Source: Burkholderia sp. SRS-W-2-2016
Lineage (GTDB): Bacteria; Pseudomonadota; Gammaproteobacteria; Burkholderiales; Burkholderiaceae
DNA: 64,000 nucleotides
NCBI RefSeq assembly: GCF_001931485.1
Contig: NZ_MSDV01000056.1
Location: 1-64,000 of the forward strand
Direction: 5' to 3'
Positions 17,327-25,829 of this stretch are shown in pieces. Positions within the stretch are counted from its first letter, which is position 1; the number at the start of each line of letters is the position of its first letter. The translations under genes were made by a program, and so were the position numbers. A model generated the notes under the pieces. It worked only from the letters and a program-made list of their open reading frames with translations. It did not search any database and was not told the DNA's origin.

Positions 17327-19546
17327 TTAACTGAACGAAATCGCCAGCTGATCGCCGATCGCGGCGCCGCCCATCGCCGGATCGGAGATGCCGTCGCGGC
17401 CGGTTTCGACGCGGCCCGCAAAGCGTCGCGTGAAGCCGGTCAGCCCCTTCGCGTTCAGCGTGAAGTCGTACCAGAAGCCCGACGACTGCACCGGCAATTC
17501 GAAGAACATCTCGCCGCGCGGCTCGACGCGCGCGACCCGCCGCGGATCCTTGCCATACGCGTTCGCGGTGAGGTTCACTTCGACCGGCGCATTGCCGCTG
17601 TTGTGCACCTTCACGCGCAATGCGCCGCTGTTGCGCTGATAGACGACTTCTACTTCGGGATTGCCGCCCGCCGTCGCGCGCACGCCGGTGAAATGCCGGT
17701 GGAAACCGGCCGGCCCTAGCACCCACAAATCGTACTTGCCGCCGTCGGCGACCACGTTCCACTCGTCGCTCAGATGGCGGCCCGCTTCGACCGTATAACG
17801 CTGCGGCAGACGGTCCAGATGCAGGCGGTCGTACACATGGAACACGGCCGCTTGCGTGCCGGTGTTCGCGAACGTCAGCTCGACGCTCGGGCTGCCGAGC
17901 GGCACCGCCGCGCTCACATGCAACTCATACGGCAACGCGCGCGATAGACGCACGCCACCCGGCTGCGCGGGCAGCACCGGCGTGCTCGGCGGCACCGGCG
18001 CGGTGGTGCCGGCCAGCGCGCGGCTCTTCGTGTCGCCGGCCGTCGTATCCGGCAGCGACGGATAGAACGCGCGATTGTCCGGATTGCGGAAGTCGAAGCA
18101 CGAGCTCAGATCGCCGGCGACCGCGCGGCGCCACGGGCTGATGTTCGGCTCCTGCACGCCGAAGCGCTTCTCGATGAAGCGGATCGTCGACGTGTGATCG
18201 AACACCTGCGAATTGACCCAGCCGCCCTTGCTCCACGGCGACACGATATACATCGGCACGCGCGGGCCCATTCCGTACGGATGATGGGTCCAGACGCTGG
18301 TGCCGGCGACGTTCGCGGTGTTCTCGCCGAGATAGTCGTCGGATGTATCGACGGTCGATTTGCCGGCCAGTTGCGCGAGCGAGGGGTTCGCGTTGTACGT
18401 CGCGTACGACGGCGGCGCCGGCGGCGGCACGTGATCGAAGAAGCCGTCGTTCTCGTCGAAGTGGATGATCAGCACCGTCTTGCTCCACACTTCCGGATTC
18501 GCGGTCAGCGCATCGAGCACTTCGGAGATGTAGTTCGCGCCCTGCAGCGGGCTCGACGCGCTCGGATGCTCGGAGCCGGTCGACGTCGCGCAGATCCACG
18601 AGACCTGCGGCAGCGTGCCGTTCAGCACGTCGTTCTTCAGATCGGTCAGCTCGCGGGTCTGGATGCCGCGCGTGTACAGCTGCTGTTGGAGCGGCGTGCG
18701 CGCGGCGGCGCTGGTCGTGTTGGCGTCGCGGAACGATTTGAAGCCGAGCAGCGGATTGAGCGAGTAGTCCTGCGCGGCCGGTTTGTACACCTGCCAGGTA
18801 ACGCCGGCGGCCTGCAGGCGCTCGGCGTAGGTGGTCCACGTGTAGCCGGTGGTCGGCTCGCCGCTCGTGTAGTTGGCGATGTTGTTGTAGTCGTTGTTCA
18901 GCGCCGGGCCGTTGAACACGCCCGGCTGGTTCGGGTTGTCGCGGCCGTGATTGGTGCCGGTGTAGATGTAGCAGCGATTCGGATTGGTGCCGCCGGTGAA
19001 CGCCGAGTGATTGTGGTCGCACAGCGTGAATGCGTTCGCGAGCGCGTACTGGAACGGGATGTCGGCGCCGGTGTAGTAGACCATCGACGCGCTGCCTTTC
19101 GCGACCGGCCAGCTCGTCATGCGGCCGCCGTCCCACGCCTGCTGCGCATCCGGGTACAGGTGCGGGGTGTCCTTGGTGCGGATCAGATTGAAGTTGGCGA
19201 CCGTATCGTTGTGTTGAAACGTTTGCGTGGCCGGCGTCGCGCCGTCGTTGCGTTGATACCAGACGGTCTTCTTGTTCAGCGCCGTGGTGTCCGGCACCGG
19301 GATCGGGAAGCGGTCGGCAAAGCCGCGCACGCCGGCCATCGCGCCGAAGTAATGATCGAACGAGCGGTTCTCCTGCGTGAACACGACGATGTGTTCGACG
19401 TCCTCGATCGTGCCGGTGCGAAAGTGCGCGGGAATCGCGAGCGCACGCTGGATCGACGGCGGCAGCACGGAGAGCGAGGCGGCCGCGCCGGCGGCCTTGA
19501 CCGACTGGATCAGAAAGCGGCGACGCGATGAAGGGGTGGTAGTCAT
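17327..19546 (-). CDS. plcN: Phosphocholine-specific phospholipase C, Tat-exported
   Basis: 739 residues. A twin-arginine signal is plain: SRRRFLIQSVKAAGAAASLS. The catalytic phosphoesterase domain starts with VVFTQENRSFDHYFGAM and holds SAFTGGTNPNRCYIYTGTNH and FDENDGFFDHVPPP, all metal-site segments of the PC-PLC/acid phosphatase superfamily. Two C-terminal DUF756-type beta domains follow from about residue 510. The enzyme cleaves phosphatidylcholine-type lipids outside the cytoplasm and is Tat-dependent because it folds with metals. Related enzymes are virulence or phosphate-scavenging factors; which one applies here cannot be told. Non-haemolytic (PlcN) versus haemolytic naming is by resemblance only. 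Confidence 0.94.
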   Translation of the reverse strand: MTTTPSSRRRFLIQSVKAAGAAASLSVLPPSIQRALAIPAHFRTGTIEDVEHIVVFTQENRSFDHYFGAMAGVRGFADRFPIPVPDTTALNKKTVWYQRNDGATPATQTFQHNDTVANFNLIRTKDTPHLYPDAQQAWDGGRMTSWPVAKGSASMVYYTGADIPFQYALANAFTLCDHNHSAFTGGTNPNRCYIYTGTNHGRDNPNQPGVFNGPALNNDYNNIANYTSGEPTTGYTWTTYAERLQAAGVTWQVYKPAAQDYSLNPLLGFKSFRDANTTSAAARTPLQQQLYTRGIQTRELTDLKNDVLNGTLPQVSWICATSTGSEHPSASSPLQGANYISEVLDALTANPEVWSKTVLIIHFDENDGFFDHVPPPAPPSYATYNANPSLAQLAGKSTVDTSDDYLGENTANVAGTSVWTHHPYGMGPRVPMYIVSPWSKGGWVNSQVFDHTSTIRFIEKRFGVQEPNISPWRRAVAGDLSSCFDFRNPDNRAFYPSLPDTTAGDTKSRALAGTTAPVPPSTPVLPAQPGGVRLSRALPYELHVSAAVPLGSPSVELTFANTGTQAAVFHVYDRLHLDRLPQRYTVEAGRHLSDEWNVVADGGKYDLWVLGPAGFHRHFTGVRATAGGNPEVEVVYQRNSGALRVKVHNSGNAPVEVNLTANAYGKDPRRVARVEPRGEMFFELPVQSSGFWYDFTLNAKGLTGFTRRFAGRVETGRDGISDPAMGGAAIGDQLAISFS

Positions 19547-19850
19547 CTTCGGGGGTCCTTGTCTGGGCGGCGGTTGCCTTTGTTATCGAGGCGGCCACGC
19601 ATGGCCGCGCGACGGACTGACGAGGAGCCCAACGGAGCGCGACCGGCGAGGTGCGCGAACAATGTATGCGGGCTTTGTGTCGTCACGTTGACGGTTGTGC
19701 GAATGCGCATAAAAACGTTTGCGAGGGGGATTGGGCGGGGCAAGGCGAGGACATCGCGCGGGGTAGTGCTCGCCCCGCGAGGCAGTGGTGGGATTGGTGC
19801 GATCGGTGGGATTGGTGCGCTGCAACGGGCGGGCGTGACCCGCGCGAGCG
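19547..19850. other. 304-bp spacer upstream of the phospholipase gene, with an 18-bp tandem repeat
   Basis: No gene is seen. GGTGGGATTGGTGCG occurs at 19787-19801 and again at 19805-19819, giving an 18-bp period. The rest should contain the promoter of the minus-strand phospholipase gene. No hairpin with a T-run is evident. Confidence 0.5.
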
Positions 19851-20294
19851 CTACTCGTCGAACAGCGCGGTATAGCGCCGCTGCATTTCTTCGGGCGTCA
19901 GCGCTTCGATCTGCGCGCCGAGCATCCATTGATGGCCGAACGGATCGAGCACAGTCGCCGAGCGTTCGCCGTAGAAATGATCGGTCAGCGGCCGGATCAC
20001 GGTGGCGCCGGCGGCCACTGCTTGCGCGAACAACCGGTCGACGTCGTCGCAATGAATGTGCAGCAGCACGCTGGTCTGACTGTCGGCGCTCGGGCCCAGC
20101 ATCCCGTGCTCCGGATATTCGTCGGACAGCATCACGGTCGCCGGACCGATCTTCACCTCCGCGTGACCGATCCGGCCGCTGGGCTCGGTCAGGCGAAACT
20201 GTTCGACGCCGCCGAACGCCCGTGTATAGAACTCGATGGCCTGCGCGGCGTTGCGCACGCGCAGGTACGGATAGACCTCGTGAATCGTGCTCAT
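19851..20294 (-). CDS. VOC-superfamily protein (PhnB/glyoxalase-like)
   Basis: 147 residues with two beta-alpha-beta-beta-beta modules. Family features: YLRVRNAAQAIEFYTRAFGG at the start, IGHAEVKIGPATVMLSDEYP, and RSATVLDPFGHQWMLG at the end, the last typical of PhnB-like proteins. Members bind a divalent metal and act as dioxygenases, isomerases or drug-binding proteins; the exact role is unknown. ATG at 20294 is preceded by GGAG at six bases, better than the GTG two codons upstream. Confidence 0.88.
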   Translation of the reverse strand: MSTIHEVYPYLRVRNAAQAIEFYTRAFGGVEQFRLTEPSGRIGHAEVKIGPATVMLSDEYPEHGMLGPSADSQTSVLLHIHCDDVDRLFAQAVAAGATVIRPLTDHFYGERSATVLDPFGHQWMLGAQIEALTPEEMQRRYTALFDE

Positions 20295-20441
20295 CGTCAC
20301 CTCCGTTCTAGCGGTGAATCATTATCGGAGAAACGCCGGGCGTGTGCTTCGCGATCCTGGTCCGCTCCCCACTCGCCGGGCCTCGCCAATAGCCAGGCGG
20401 ACGCGCTATGCTCACGCGTGTCCGCTCGTTGAAACCACTCC

Positions 20442-21446
20442 ATGCACGCTCCCGGCGCCACCGTCCCGATCTCGCTCGTCAATGGCTTTCTCGCCAGCGT
20501 CGAGACGCAGCCGGGCATCGTCGACCGGCATCTGGCGGGCGCGACGATTCCGCGTGAGCTGCTCGTGCAGCCCGGCGCGCGCGTCACCGAGGAACAGTTC
20601 TCGACGCTGTACCGCTCGCTCGCCATCGAACTCGACGATGAAATGCCCGGCGTGTTCGCGCGGCCGCTGCGCAGCGGCACGCTGAAGTTCTTGTGCCTGA
20701 GCCTGCTCGATGCGCCGAATCTCGAAACCGCGATGCACCGCTTCGGCCAGTTCTTTCATATCGTCGTCGACGACTTCCTGTTCGAATCGCGCCGCGGCGA
20801 ACTGGTCGCGAGCCTGACGCTGCAACCGGGGCCCACCGGCATGCGGGCCAGCGTGCTCGGCCAGGAGCTGATGCTGAAACTCGCGCATGGCGTCGCCTCG
20901 TGGTTGATCGGCCAGCGCATTCCGCTATTGCAGGTGCAGTTCGCGTTTGCCCGTCCGGCTCACGCGCTCGAATACCTGTATCTGTTTCCGGGACCGGCGA
21001 AGTTCGACTGCGGCCAGACCTCGATGCAGTTCAGCAGCAGCTATTTCGATCTGCCGGTGCGTCAGCGCAAGGCCAACCTGCGCCGCTTTCTGTCGCGCGC
21101 GCCGGAAGACTGGGTGTTCGTTTCGTTCGACGAACAGCTTTTCAGTCACCGGGTGCGCGAGTATGTGGCGTCGCGGCTACCCGACGTGCCGACCATCGAA
21201 GCGGCCGCCGACGGCTTGCACTGCTCGGTCAGAACCTTGTGCCGTCATCTGGCCGCCGAGGGCACCGCGTTCCAGCTGCTGAAGGACGAGCTGCGCCGCG
21301 ATATCGCGATCCAGCGCCTGACCGGTACGCGCGACGCGATCGCCGTGATCGCCGGCGATATCGGTTTCGGCGACCCCACCGCCTTTCACCGCGCGTTCCG
21401 GCACTGGACCGGCAGCACGCCGGCCGCCTATCGCCGCGGCGGCTGA
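20442..21446 (+). CDS. AraC-family transcriptional regulator (arabinose-binding-like N-domain)
   Basis: 334 residues. The N-terminal ~200 residues match the ligand domain seen in OruR/ArgR-like AraC proteins (GTLKFLCLSLLDAPNLETAM, quoted as a piece). The C-terminus carries two helix-turn-helix motifs: PTIEAAADGLHCSVRTLCRHL and IAVIAGDIGFGDPTAFHRAF followed by WTGSTPAAYR, the AraC signature. It lies upstream of, and in the same direction as, the acyl-CoA dehydrogenase/ETF/PHA block, so it may control that block, but this is an inference. Confidence 0.92.
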   Translation: MHAPGATVPISLVNGFLASVETQPGIVDRHLAGATIPRELLVQPGARVTEEQFSTLYRSLAIELDDEMPGVFARPLRSGTLKFLCLSLLDAPNLETAMHRFGQFFHIVVDDFLFESRRGELVASLTLQPGPTGMRASVLGQELMLKLAHGVASWLIGQRIPLLQVQFAFARPAHALEYLYLFPGPAKFDCGQTSMQFSSSYFDLPVRQRKANLRRFLSRAPEDWVFVSFDEQLFSHRVREYVASRLPDVPTIEAAADGLHCSVRTLCRHLAAEGTAFQLLKDELRRDIAIQRLTGTRDAIAVIAGDIGFGDPTAFHRAFRHWTGSTPAAYRRGG

Positions 21447-21676
21447 GCGGCCGATCCGGTCATAGCGAACCGCCGCGAGCCATATTCCGGCCCCCATCCA
21501 CGCGGTCTCGACGCCATCCGGCACTTTTCCGCTGTGGCCAAAGATGTCAATCGATCGTCCTGTTTGGACAGCCGCGCGCGCTCGTGCGCGGCTACGATGC
21601 TCCCACTGGTTGCCCCTGCCGGACTGAGGTCAGAAGGGCGACATCCCACTCTGACTCTCTGATCGGAATAATCGCA

Positions 21677-23479
21677 ATGAGCTACGTCGCGCCTCTCAAA
21701 GACATGTTTTTCGCACTTACGGAATTGGCCGGAATCGACCGCCTGGCAGGCTTGCCCGGCTTCGAGGAAGCCGGCTCCGACACCGCCCGCGCGGTGCTCG
21801 AAGAGGCCGCCCGGCTGCACGAAGGCGTGCTCGCGCCGCTGAACCACGACGGCGACCGCAACCCCAGCGCGTGGCAGGACGGCGCGGTCACGGCGACCCC
21901 CGGTTTCAAGGACGCGTTTCGCCAGTTCGTCGAAGGCGGCTGGCAGGGTTTGCAACACCCGGCGGATTACGGCGGTCAGGAATTGCCTAAGCTGCTGTCC
22001 ACCCCCTGCATCGAAATGCTGAACGCGGCGAATCTGTCGCTGGGTCTGTGCCCGCTCTTGACCGACGGCGCGATCGAAGCGCTGCTGACCGCCGGCAGCG
22101 AAGAGCAGAAACAACGCTACGTGCCGAAGCTGATTTCCGGCGAGTGGACCGGCACGATGAACCTGACCGAGCCGCAAGCGGGTTCCGACCTCGCGCTGGT
22201 GCGCACGCGCGCCGAGCCGCAGGGCGACGGCACGTACCGGATCTTCGGCACGAAGATTTTCATCACGTGGGGCGAGCACGATATGACCGAGAACATCGTG
22301 CATCTGGTGCTCGCTCGCACGCCGGATGCGCCGGAGGGCGTGAAGGGCATTTCGCTGTTCATCGTGCCGAAGTTCCTCGTCAATGAAGACGGCTCGCTCG
22401 GCGAGCGCAACGACGTGCATTGCGTGTCGATCGAACACAAGCTCGGCATCAAGGCGAGCCCGACCGCGGTGCTGCAATTCGGCGATCACGGCGGCGCGAT
22501 CGGCCAGCTGGTCGGCGAAGCGAATCGCGGCCTCGAATACATGTTCATCATGATGAACGCCGCGCGCTTCGCGGTCGGCGTGCAGGGCGTCGCGATCTCG
22601 GATCGCGCGTACCAGCAGGCTGTCGGTTATGCGAAGGAGCGCGTGCAGAGCCGCCCGGTCGACGGTTCGGCGAAGCAGTCGGTCACGATCATCCAGCACC
22701 CGGACGTGCGCCGCATGCTGTCGACGATGCGCGCGCTGACCGAAGGCGCCCGCGCGCTTTCGTATGTCGCGGCGGCGCAGAGCGACCTCGCGCATCGTCA
22801 CCCGGACGAGGCGACGCGTGCGACTCATCAGGCGATCTACGAGTATCTGGTGCCGATCGTGAAGGGCTGGAGCACGGAGATGTCGCTGGAAGTGACGAGC
22901 CTGGGCGTACAGGTCCACGGCGGGATGGGTTTCATCGAGGAAACCGGCGCCGCGCAGTACTACCGCGATGCGCGGATTCTGCCGATCTACGAAGGCACGA
23001 CTGCGATTCAGGCGAACGATCTGATCGGCCGCAAAACGCTGCGCGATCGCGGCGCGGTCGCCGCGTCGCTGCTCACGCAGATCGACGCGACGCTCGCGGA
23101 GCTGGATGCGCATCCGTCGTACCGCTCGAGCGTGGCGTTTCAGGCGATGCAACGGCGTCTCGCGGCGGGCCGCGACGCGCTGGACAACGCGGTGCGCTAC
23201 GTCGTCGAGCACGCGAAGAACGAACCGAATGCGGTGTTCGCGGGCGGCGTGTCGTACCTGATGCTGGCGGGCGTCGTGCTCGGCGGCTGGCAAATGGCCC
23301 GCTCGCTGCTGATCGCGGCGGACAAGCGCGAAGAAGATCCGGCCTTCTACGACACGAAGATCGCGACCGCGCACACCTACGCGACCCAGGTGCTGCCGCG
23401 CGCGGTCGCATTCGAAGCGGCGCTGCTCGGCGCGCGACAGGACGAAGGGATGCTGGCGTTGCGTGAAGACCAGTTCTGA
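21677..23479 (+). CDS. Acyl-CoA dehydrogenase, ~600-residue class
   Basis: 600 residues, longer than the 380-residue standard class and matching the group with an extra N-terminal helix and a C-terminal extension (FadE-like/DmdC-like). Signatures: MNLTEPQAGSDLALV (FAD contact), IFGTKIFITWGEHD, QVHGGMGFIEETGAAQYYRD, and RILPIYEGTTAIQ with the presumed catalytic glutamate. It makes the 2,3-double bond in acyl-CoA and passes electrons to ETF, whose genes follow 73 bases downstream. The chain length preference is unknown. The ATG at 21677 is the family start; the frame upstream is a shadow of the AraC gene. Confidence 0.94.
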   Translation: MSYVAPLKDMFFALTELAGIDRLAGLPGFEEAGSDTARAVLEEAARLHEGVLAPLNHDGDRNPSAWQDGAVTATPGFKDAFRQFVEGGWQGLQHPADYGGQELPKLLSTPCIEMLNAANLSLGLCPLLTDGAIEALLTAGSEEQKQRYVPKLISGEWTGTMNLTEPQAGSDLALVRTRAEPQGDGTYRIFGTKIFITWGEHDMTENIVHLVLARTPDAPEGVKGISLFIVPKFLVNEDGSLGERNDVHCVSIEHKLGIKASPTAVLQFGDHGGAIGQLVGEANRGLEYMFIMMNAARFAVGVQGVAISDRAYQQAVGYAKERVQSRPVDGSAKQSVTIIQHPDVRRMLSTMRALTEGARALSYVAAAQSDLAHRHPDEATRATHQAIYEYLVPIVKGWSTEMSLEVTSLGVQVHGGMGFIEETGAAQYYRDARILPIYEGTTAIQANDLIGRKTLRDRGAVAASLLTQIDATLAELDAHPSYRSSVAFQAMQRRLAAGRDALDNAVRYVVEHAKNEPNAVFAGGVSYLMLAGVVLGGWQMARSLLIAADKREEDPAFYDTKIATAHTYATQVLPRAVAFEAALLGARQDEGMLALREDQF

Positions 23480-23552
23480 TACGGCAACGGCAGTACATAT
23501 CTGATTGGAAGCGGTAGCGCCGCGGCGCTGCCGTGATTAGGAGGAGACGGTT

Positions 23553-24302
23553 GTGAAAGTACTTGTAGCAGTCAAGCGTGTGGTCGATTACAACGTGAAG
23601 GTTCGCGTGAAGTCGGATAACACGGGTGTCGATATCGCGAACGTGAAGATGTCGATGAATCCGTTTGACGAAATCGCGGTTGAAGAGGCGGTTCGTCTGA
23701 AGGAAGCGGGCATCGTGACCGAAGTGATCGCCGTGTCGGCCGGCGTCGCGCAAACGCAGGAAACGCTGCGCACCGCGCTGGCGATCGGCGCGGACCGCGC
23801 GATCCTGATCGAATCGAATGAGGATTTGCAGCCGCTGGCGGTTGCGAAGCTGCTGAAGGCGCTGGTCGACAAGGAGCAGCCTCAGTTAGTGATCCTTGGC
23901 AAGCAGGCAATCGACGACGACTCGAACCAGACCGGCCAGATGCTCGCGGCTCTCGCGAATCTGCCGCAGGCGACGTTTGCGTCGAAGGTTGTTGTTGCTG
24001 ACGGTAAAGCTACCGTGTCGCGTGAAGTGGACGGCGGTTCGGAGACTCTGTCGCTGACGTTGCCGGCAGTCGTGACGACCGACCTGCGCCTGAACGAGCC
24101 GCGCTACGTGACGCTGCCGAACATCATGAAGGCGAAGAAAAAGCCCCTGGAAACGATCAAACCCGAAGACCTCGGCGTGAATGTCGCGCCGCGTCTGAAG
24201 ACGCTGAAGGTCGCGGAACCGCCGAAGCGCTCCGCCGGTGTGAAGGTGCCGGACGTGAAGACGCTGGTCGAGAAGCTGAAGACCGAAGCCAAGGTGCTGT
24301 AA
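23553..24302 (+). CDS. etfB: Electron transfer flavoprotein subunit beta
   Basis: 249 residues. The start is GTG at 23553 with a strong GGAGGAG site at 23541, giving the canonical MKVLVAVKRVVDYNVKVRVK. The ETF-beta signature is seen near residue 120 as LVILGKQAIDDDSNQTGQML, and VTTDLRLNEPRYVTLPNIMK near residue 170. With EtfA it forms the FAD/AMP-containing heterodimer that takes electrons from acyl-CoA dehydrogenases to ETF-ubiquinone oxidoreductase. It is 13 bases from etfA, so they form one operon. Confidence 0.97.
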   Translation: MKVLVAVKRVVDYNVKVRVKSDNTGVDIANVKMSMNPFDEIAVEEAVRLKEAGIVTEVIAVSAGVAQTQETLRTALAIGADRAILIESNEDLQPLAVAKLLKALVDKEQPQLVILGKQAIDDDSNQTGQMLAALANLPQATFASKVVVADGKATVSREVDGGSETLSLTLPAVVTTDLRLNEPRYVTLPNIMKAKKKPLETIKPEDLGVNVAPRLKTLKVAEPPKRSAGVKVPDVKTLVEKLKTEAKVL

Positions 24303-24315
24303 GGAGACGCTGAAA

Positions 24316-25260
24316 ATGACGAATCTGATTAACCTGGTCGTGGCGGAACACGACAATACGTCGATCAAGGCCGCGACGCTGAACACGATCGCAGGGGCGC
24401 AGAAGATCGGCGGTGATATTCACGTGCTGGTCGCGGGTCACAACGCACAAGCCGCAGCGGACGCCGCTGCGAAGATCGCCGGCGTGTCGAAAGTGCTGCT
24501 CGCCGACGCGCCGCAACTGGCCGAAGGCCTCGCGGAAAACGTCGCAGCAACTTTTATGCAAATTGCTAAGGACTACTCGCATGTCCTCGCGCCGGCTACC
24601 GCGTCCGGCAAGAACATCGCACCGCGCATCGCCGCGAAGCTCGACGTCGCGCAGATTAGCGACATCACGGCGGTTGTCAGCGCCGACACGTTCGAGCGCC
24701 CGATCTACGCGGGCAACGCAATCGCCACCGTGCAATCGGCTGATCCGGTCAAGGTCATCACCGTGCGTACGACCGGCTTCGACCCGGTTGCAGCCGAAGG
24801 CGGCAGCGCGGCGGTCGAGAAGATCGAAGCGGCAGCCGACACCGGCATCTCGCAGTTCGTCAGCCGTGAAGTGACGAAGCTGGATCGTCCGGAACTGACG
24901 AGCGCGAAGATCATCGTGTCGGGCGGCCGGGGTCTGGGCAACGGCGAGAACTACACGAAGGTGCTCGAGCCGCTGGCGGACAAGCTCGGCGCGGCGCTGG
25001 GCGCATCGCGCGCGGCAGTCGACGCGGGCTTCGTGCCGAACGACTACCAGGTCGGCCAGACCGGCAAGATCGTCGCGCCGCAGTTGTACGTCGCGGTCGG
25101 CATCTCGGGTGCGATTCAGCACCTTGCCGGGATGAAGGACTCGAAGGTGATCGTCGCGATCAACAAGGATGAGGAAGCGCCGATTTTCAGCGTCGCGGAC
25201 TACAGCCTCGTCGGCGATCTGTTCACGCTGGTGCCGGAACTCGAGCAGGCGCTGGGCTAA
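24316..25260 (+). CDS. etfA: Electron transfer flavoprotein subunit alpha
   Basis: 314 residues, normal length. The C-terminal FAD-binding domain is complete: IVSGGRGLGNGENYTKVLEP, LGAALGASRAAVDAGFVP, QVGQTGKIVAPQLYVAVGIS, and DSKVIVAINKDEEAPIFSVAD. AAGGAGA precedes the ATG. It partners EtfB and, by position, serves the acyl-CoA dehydrogenase encoded upstream. Confidence 0.97.
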   Translation: MTNLINLVVAEHDNTSIKAATLNTIAGAQKIGGDIHVLVAGHNAQAAADAAAKIAGVSKVLLADAPQLAEGLAENVAATFMQIAKDYSHVLAPATASGKNIAPRIAAKLDVAQISDITAVVSADTFERPIYAGNAIATVQSADPVKVITVRTTGFDPVAAEGGSAAVEKIEAAADTGISQFVSREVTKLDRPELTSAKIIVSGGRGLGNGENYTKVLEPLADKLGAALGASRAAVDAGFVPNDYQVGQTGKIVAPQLYVAVGISGAIQHLAGMKDSKVIVAINKDEEAPIFSVADYSLVGDLFTLVPELEQALG

Positions 25261-25343
25261 TGCATTGCGCGCGTCGCTTCGATAACGACGCGCGGTAACG
25301 AATTGTGCCGGGAGCCAACGGCTGCCCGGCGAGTGGAAGAATC

Positions 25344-25814
25344 ATGAATGAGCTTAATGGATACGATTTCGAAGACCTGCAACCGGGCATGAGCGCGCGG
25401 TTCGCGAAGACCATCACCGAGGCGGACATCCTGCTGTTCGCGGGCGCGTCGGGCGATCTCAACGCGGTTCACATCGACGAACAGTTCGCGCGAACGACCC
25501 CGTTCAAAGGGCGCATCGCGCACGGCATGCTGACCGCCAGCATCATTTCCGCGGCGATCGCGGGACGGCTGCCCGGTCCCGGCACGATCTACCTCGGTCA
25601 GAACCTGCGCTTCAAGGCGCCGGTTCGACCGGGCGACACCGTGCAGGCCGAAGTGACGGTCAAGGAACTGCTGCACGACAAGCGCCGCGTGGTGCTGAGC
25701 ACCGTGTGCAAGGTCGACGGCAAGATCGTGATCGACGGTGACGCGACCGTGTTGCCGACGTCGTCCGGCAATCGTGCCGACGCAACCGCGGGTTCCACCG
25801 CCAGCAACGGCTAA
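25344..25814 (+). CDS. MaoC-like (R)-specific enoyl-CoA hydratase
   Basis: 156 residues with a single hot-dog fold. The hydratase-2 motif is clear: ITEADILLFAGASGDLNAVH, with the catalytic Asp and His, then FKGRIAHGMLTASIISAAIA and LRFKAPVRPGDTV. This size and motif set fits PhaJ, which turns trans-2-enoyl-CoA from beta-oxidation into (R)-3-hydroxyacyl-CoA, the monomer for PHA synthase. The PHA synthase gene starts 15 bases after its stop, which supports this role. ATG at 25344 is chosen over an upstream GTG because homologues begin near here. Confidence 0.9.
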   Translation: MNELNGYDFEDLQPGMSARFAKTITEADILLFAGASGDLNAVHIDEQFARTTPFKGRIAHGMLTASIISAAIAGRLPGPGTIYLGQNLRFKAPVRPGDTVQAEVTVKELLHDKRRVVLSTVCKVDGKIVIDGDATVLPTSSGNRADATAGSTASNG

Positions 25815-25829
25815 CGGCGAGGTCCCGCG

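Noticed and set aside
20693..21676. Upstream extension of the acyl-CoA dehydrogenase frame
   Set aside because: It overlaps the AraC gene in another frame and is not dehydrogenase-like; the family start is at 21677.
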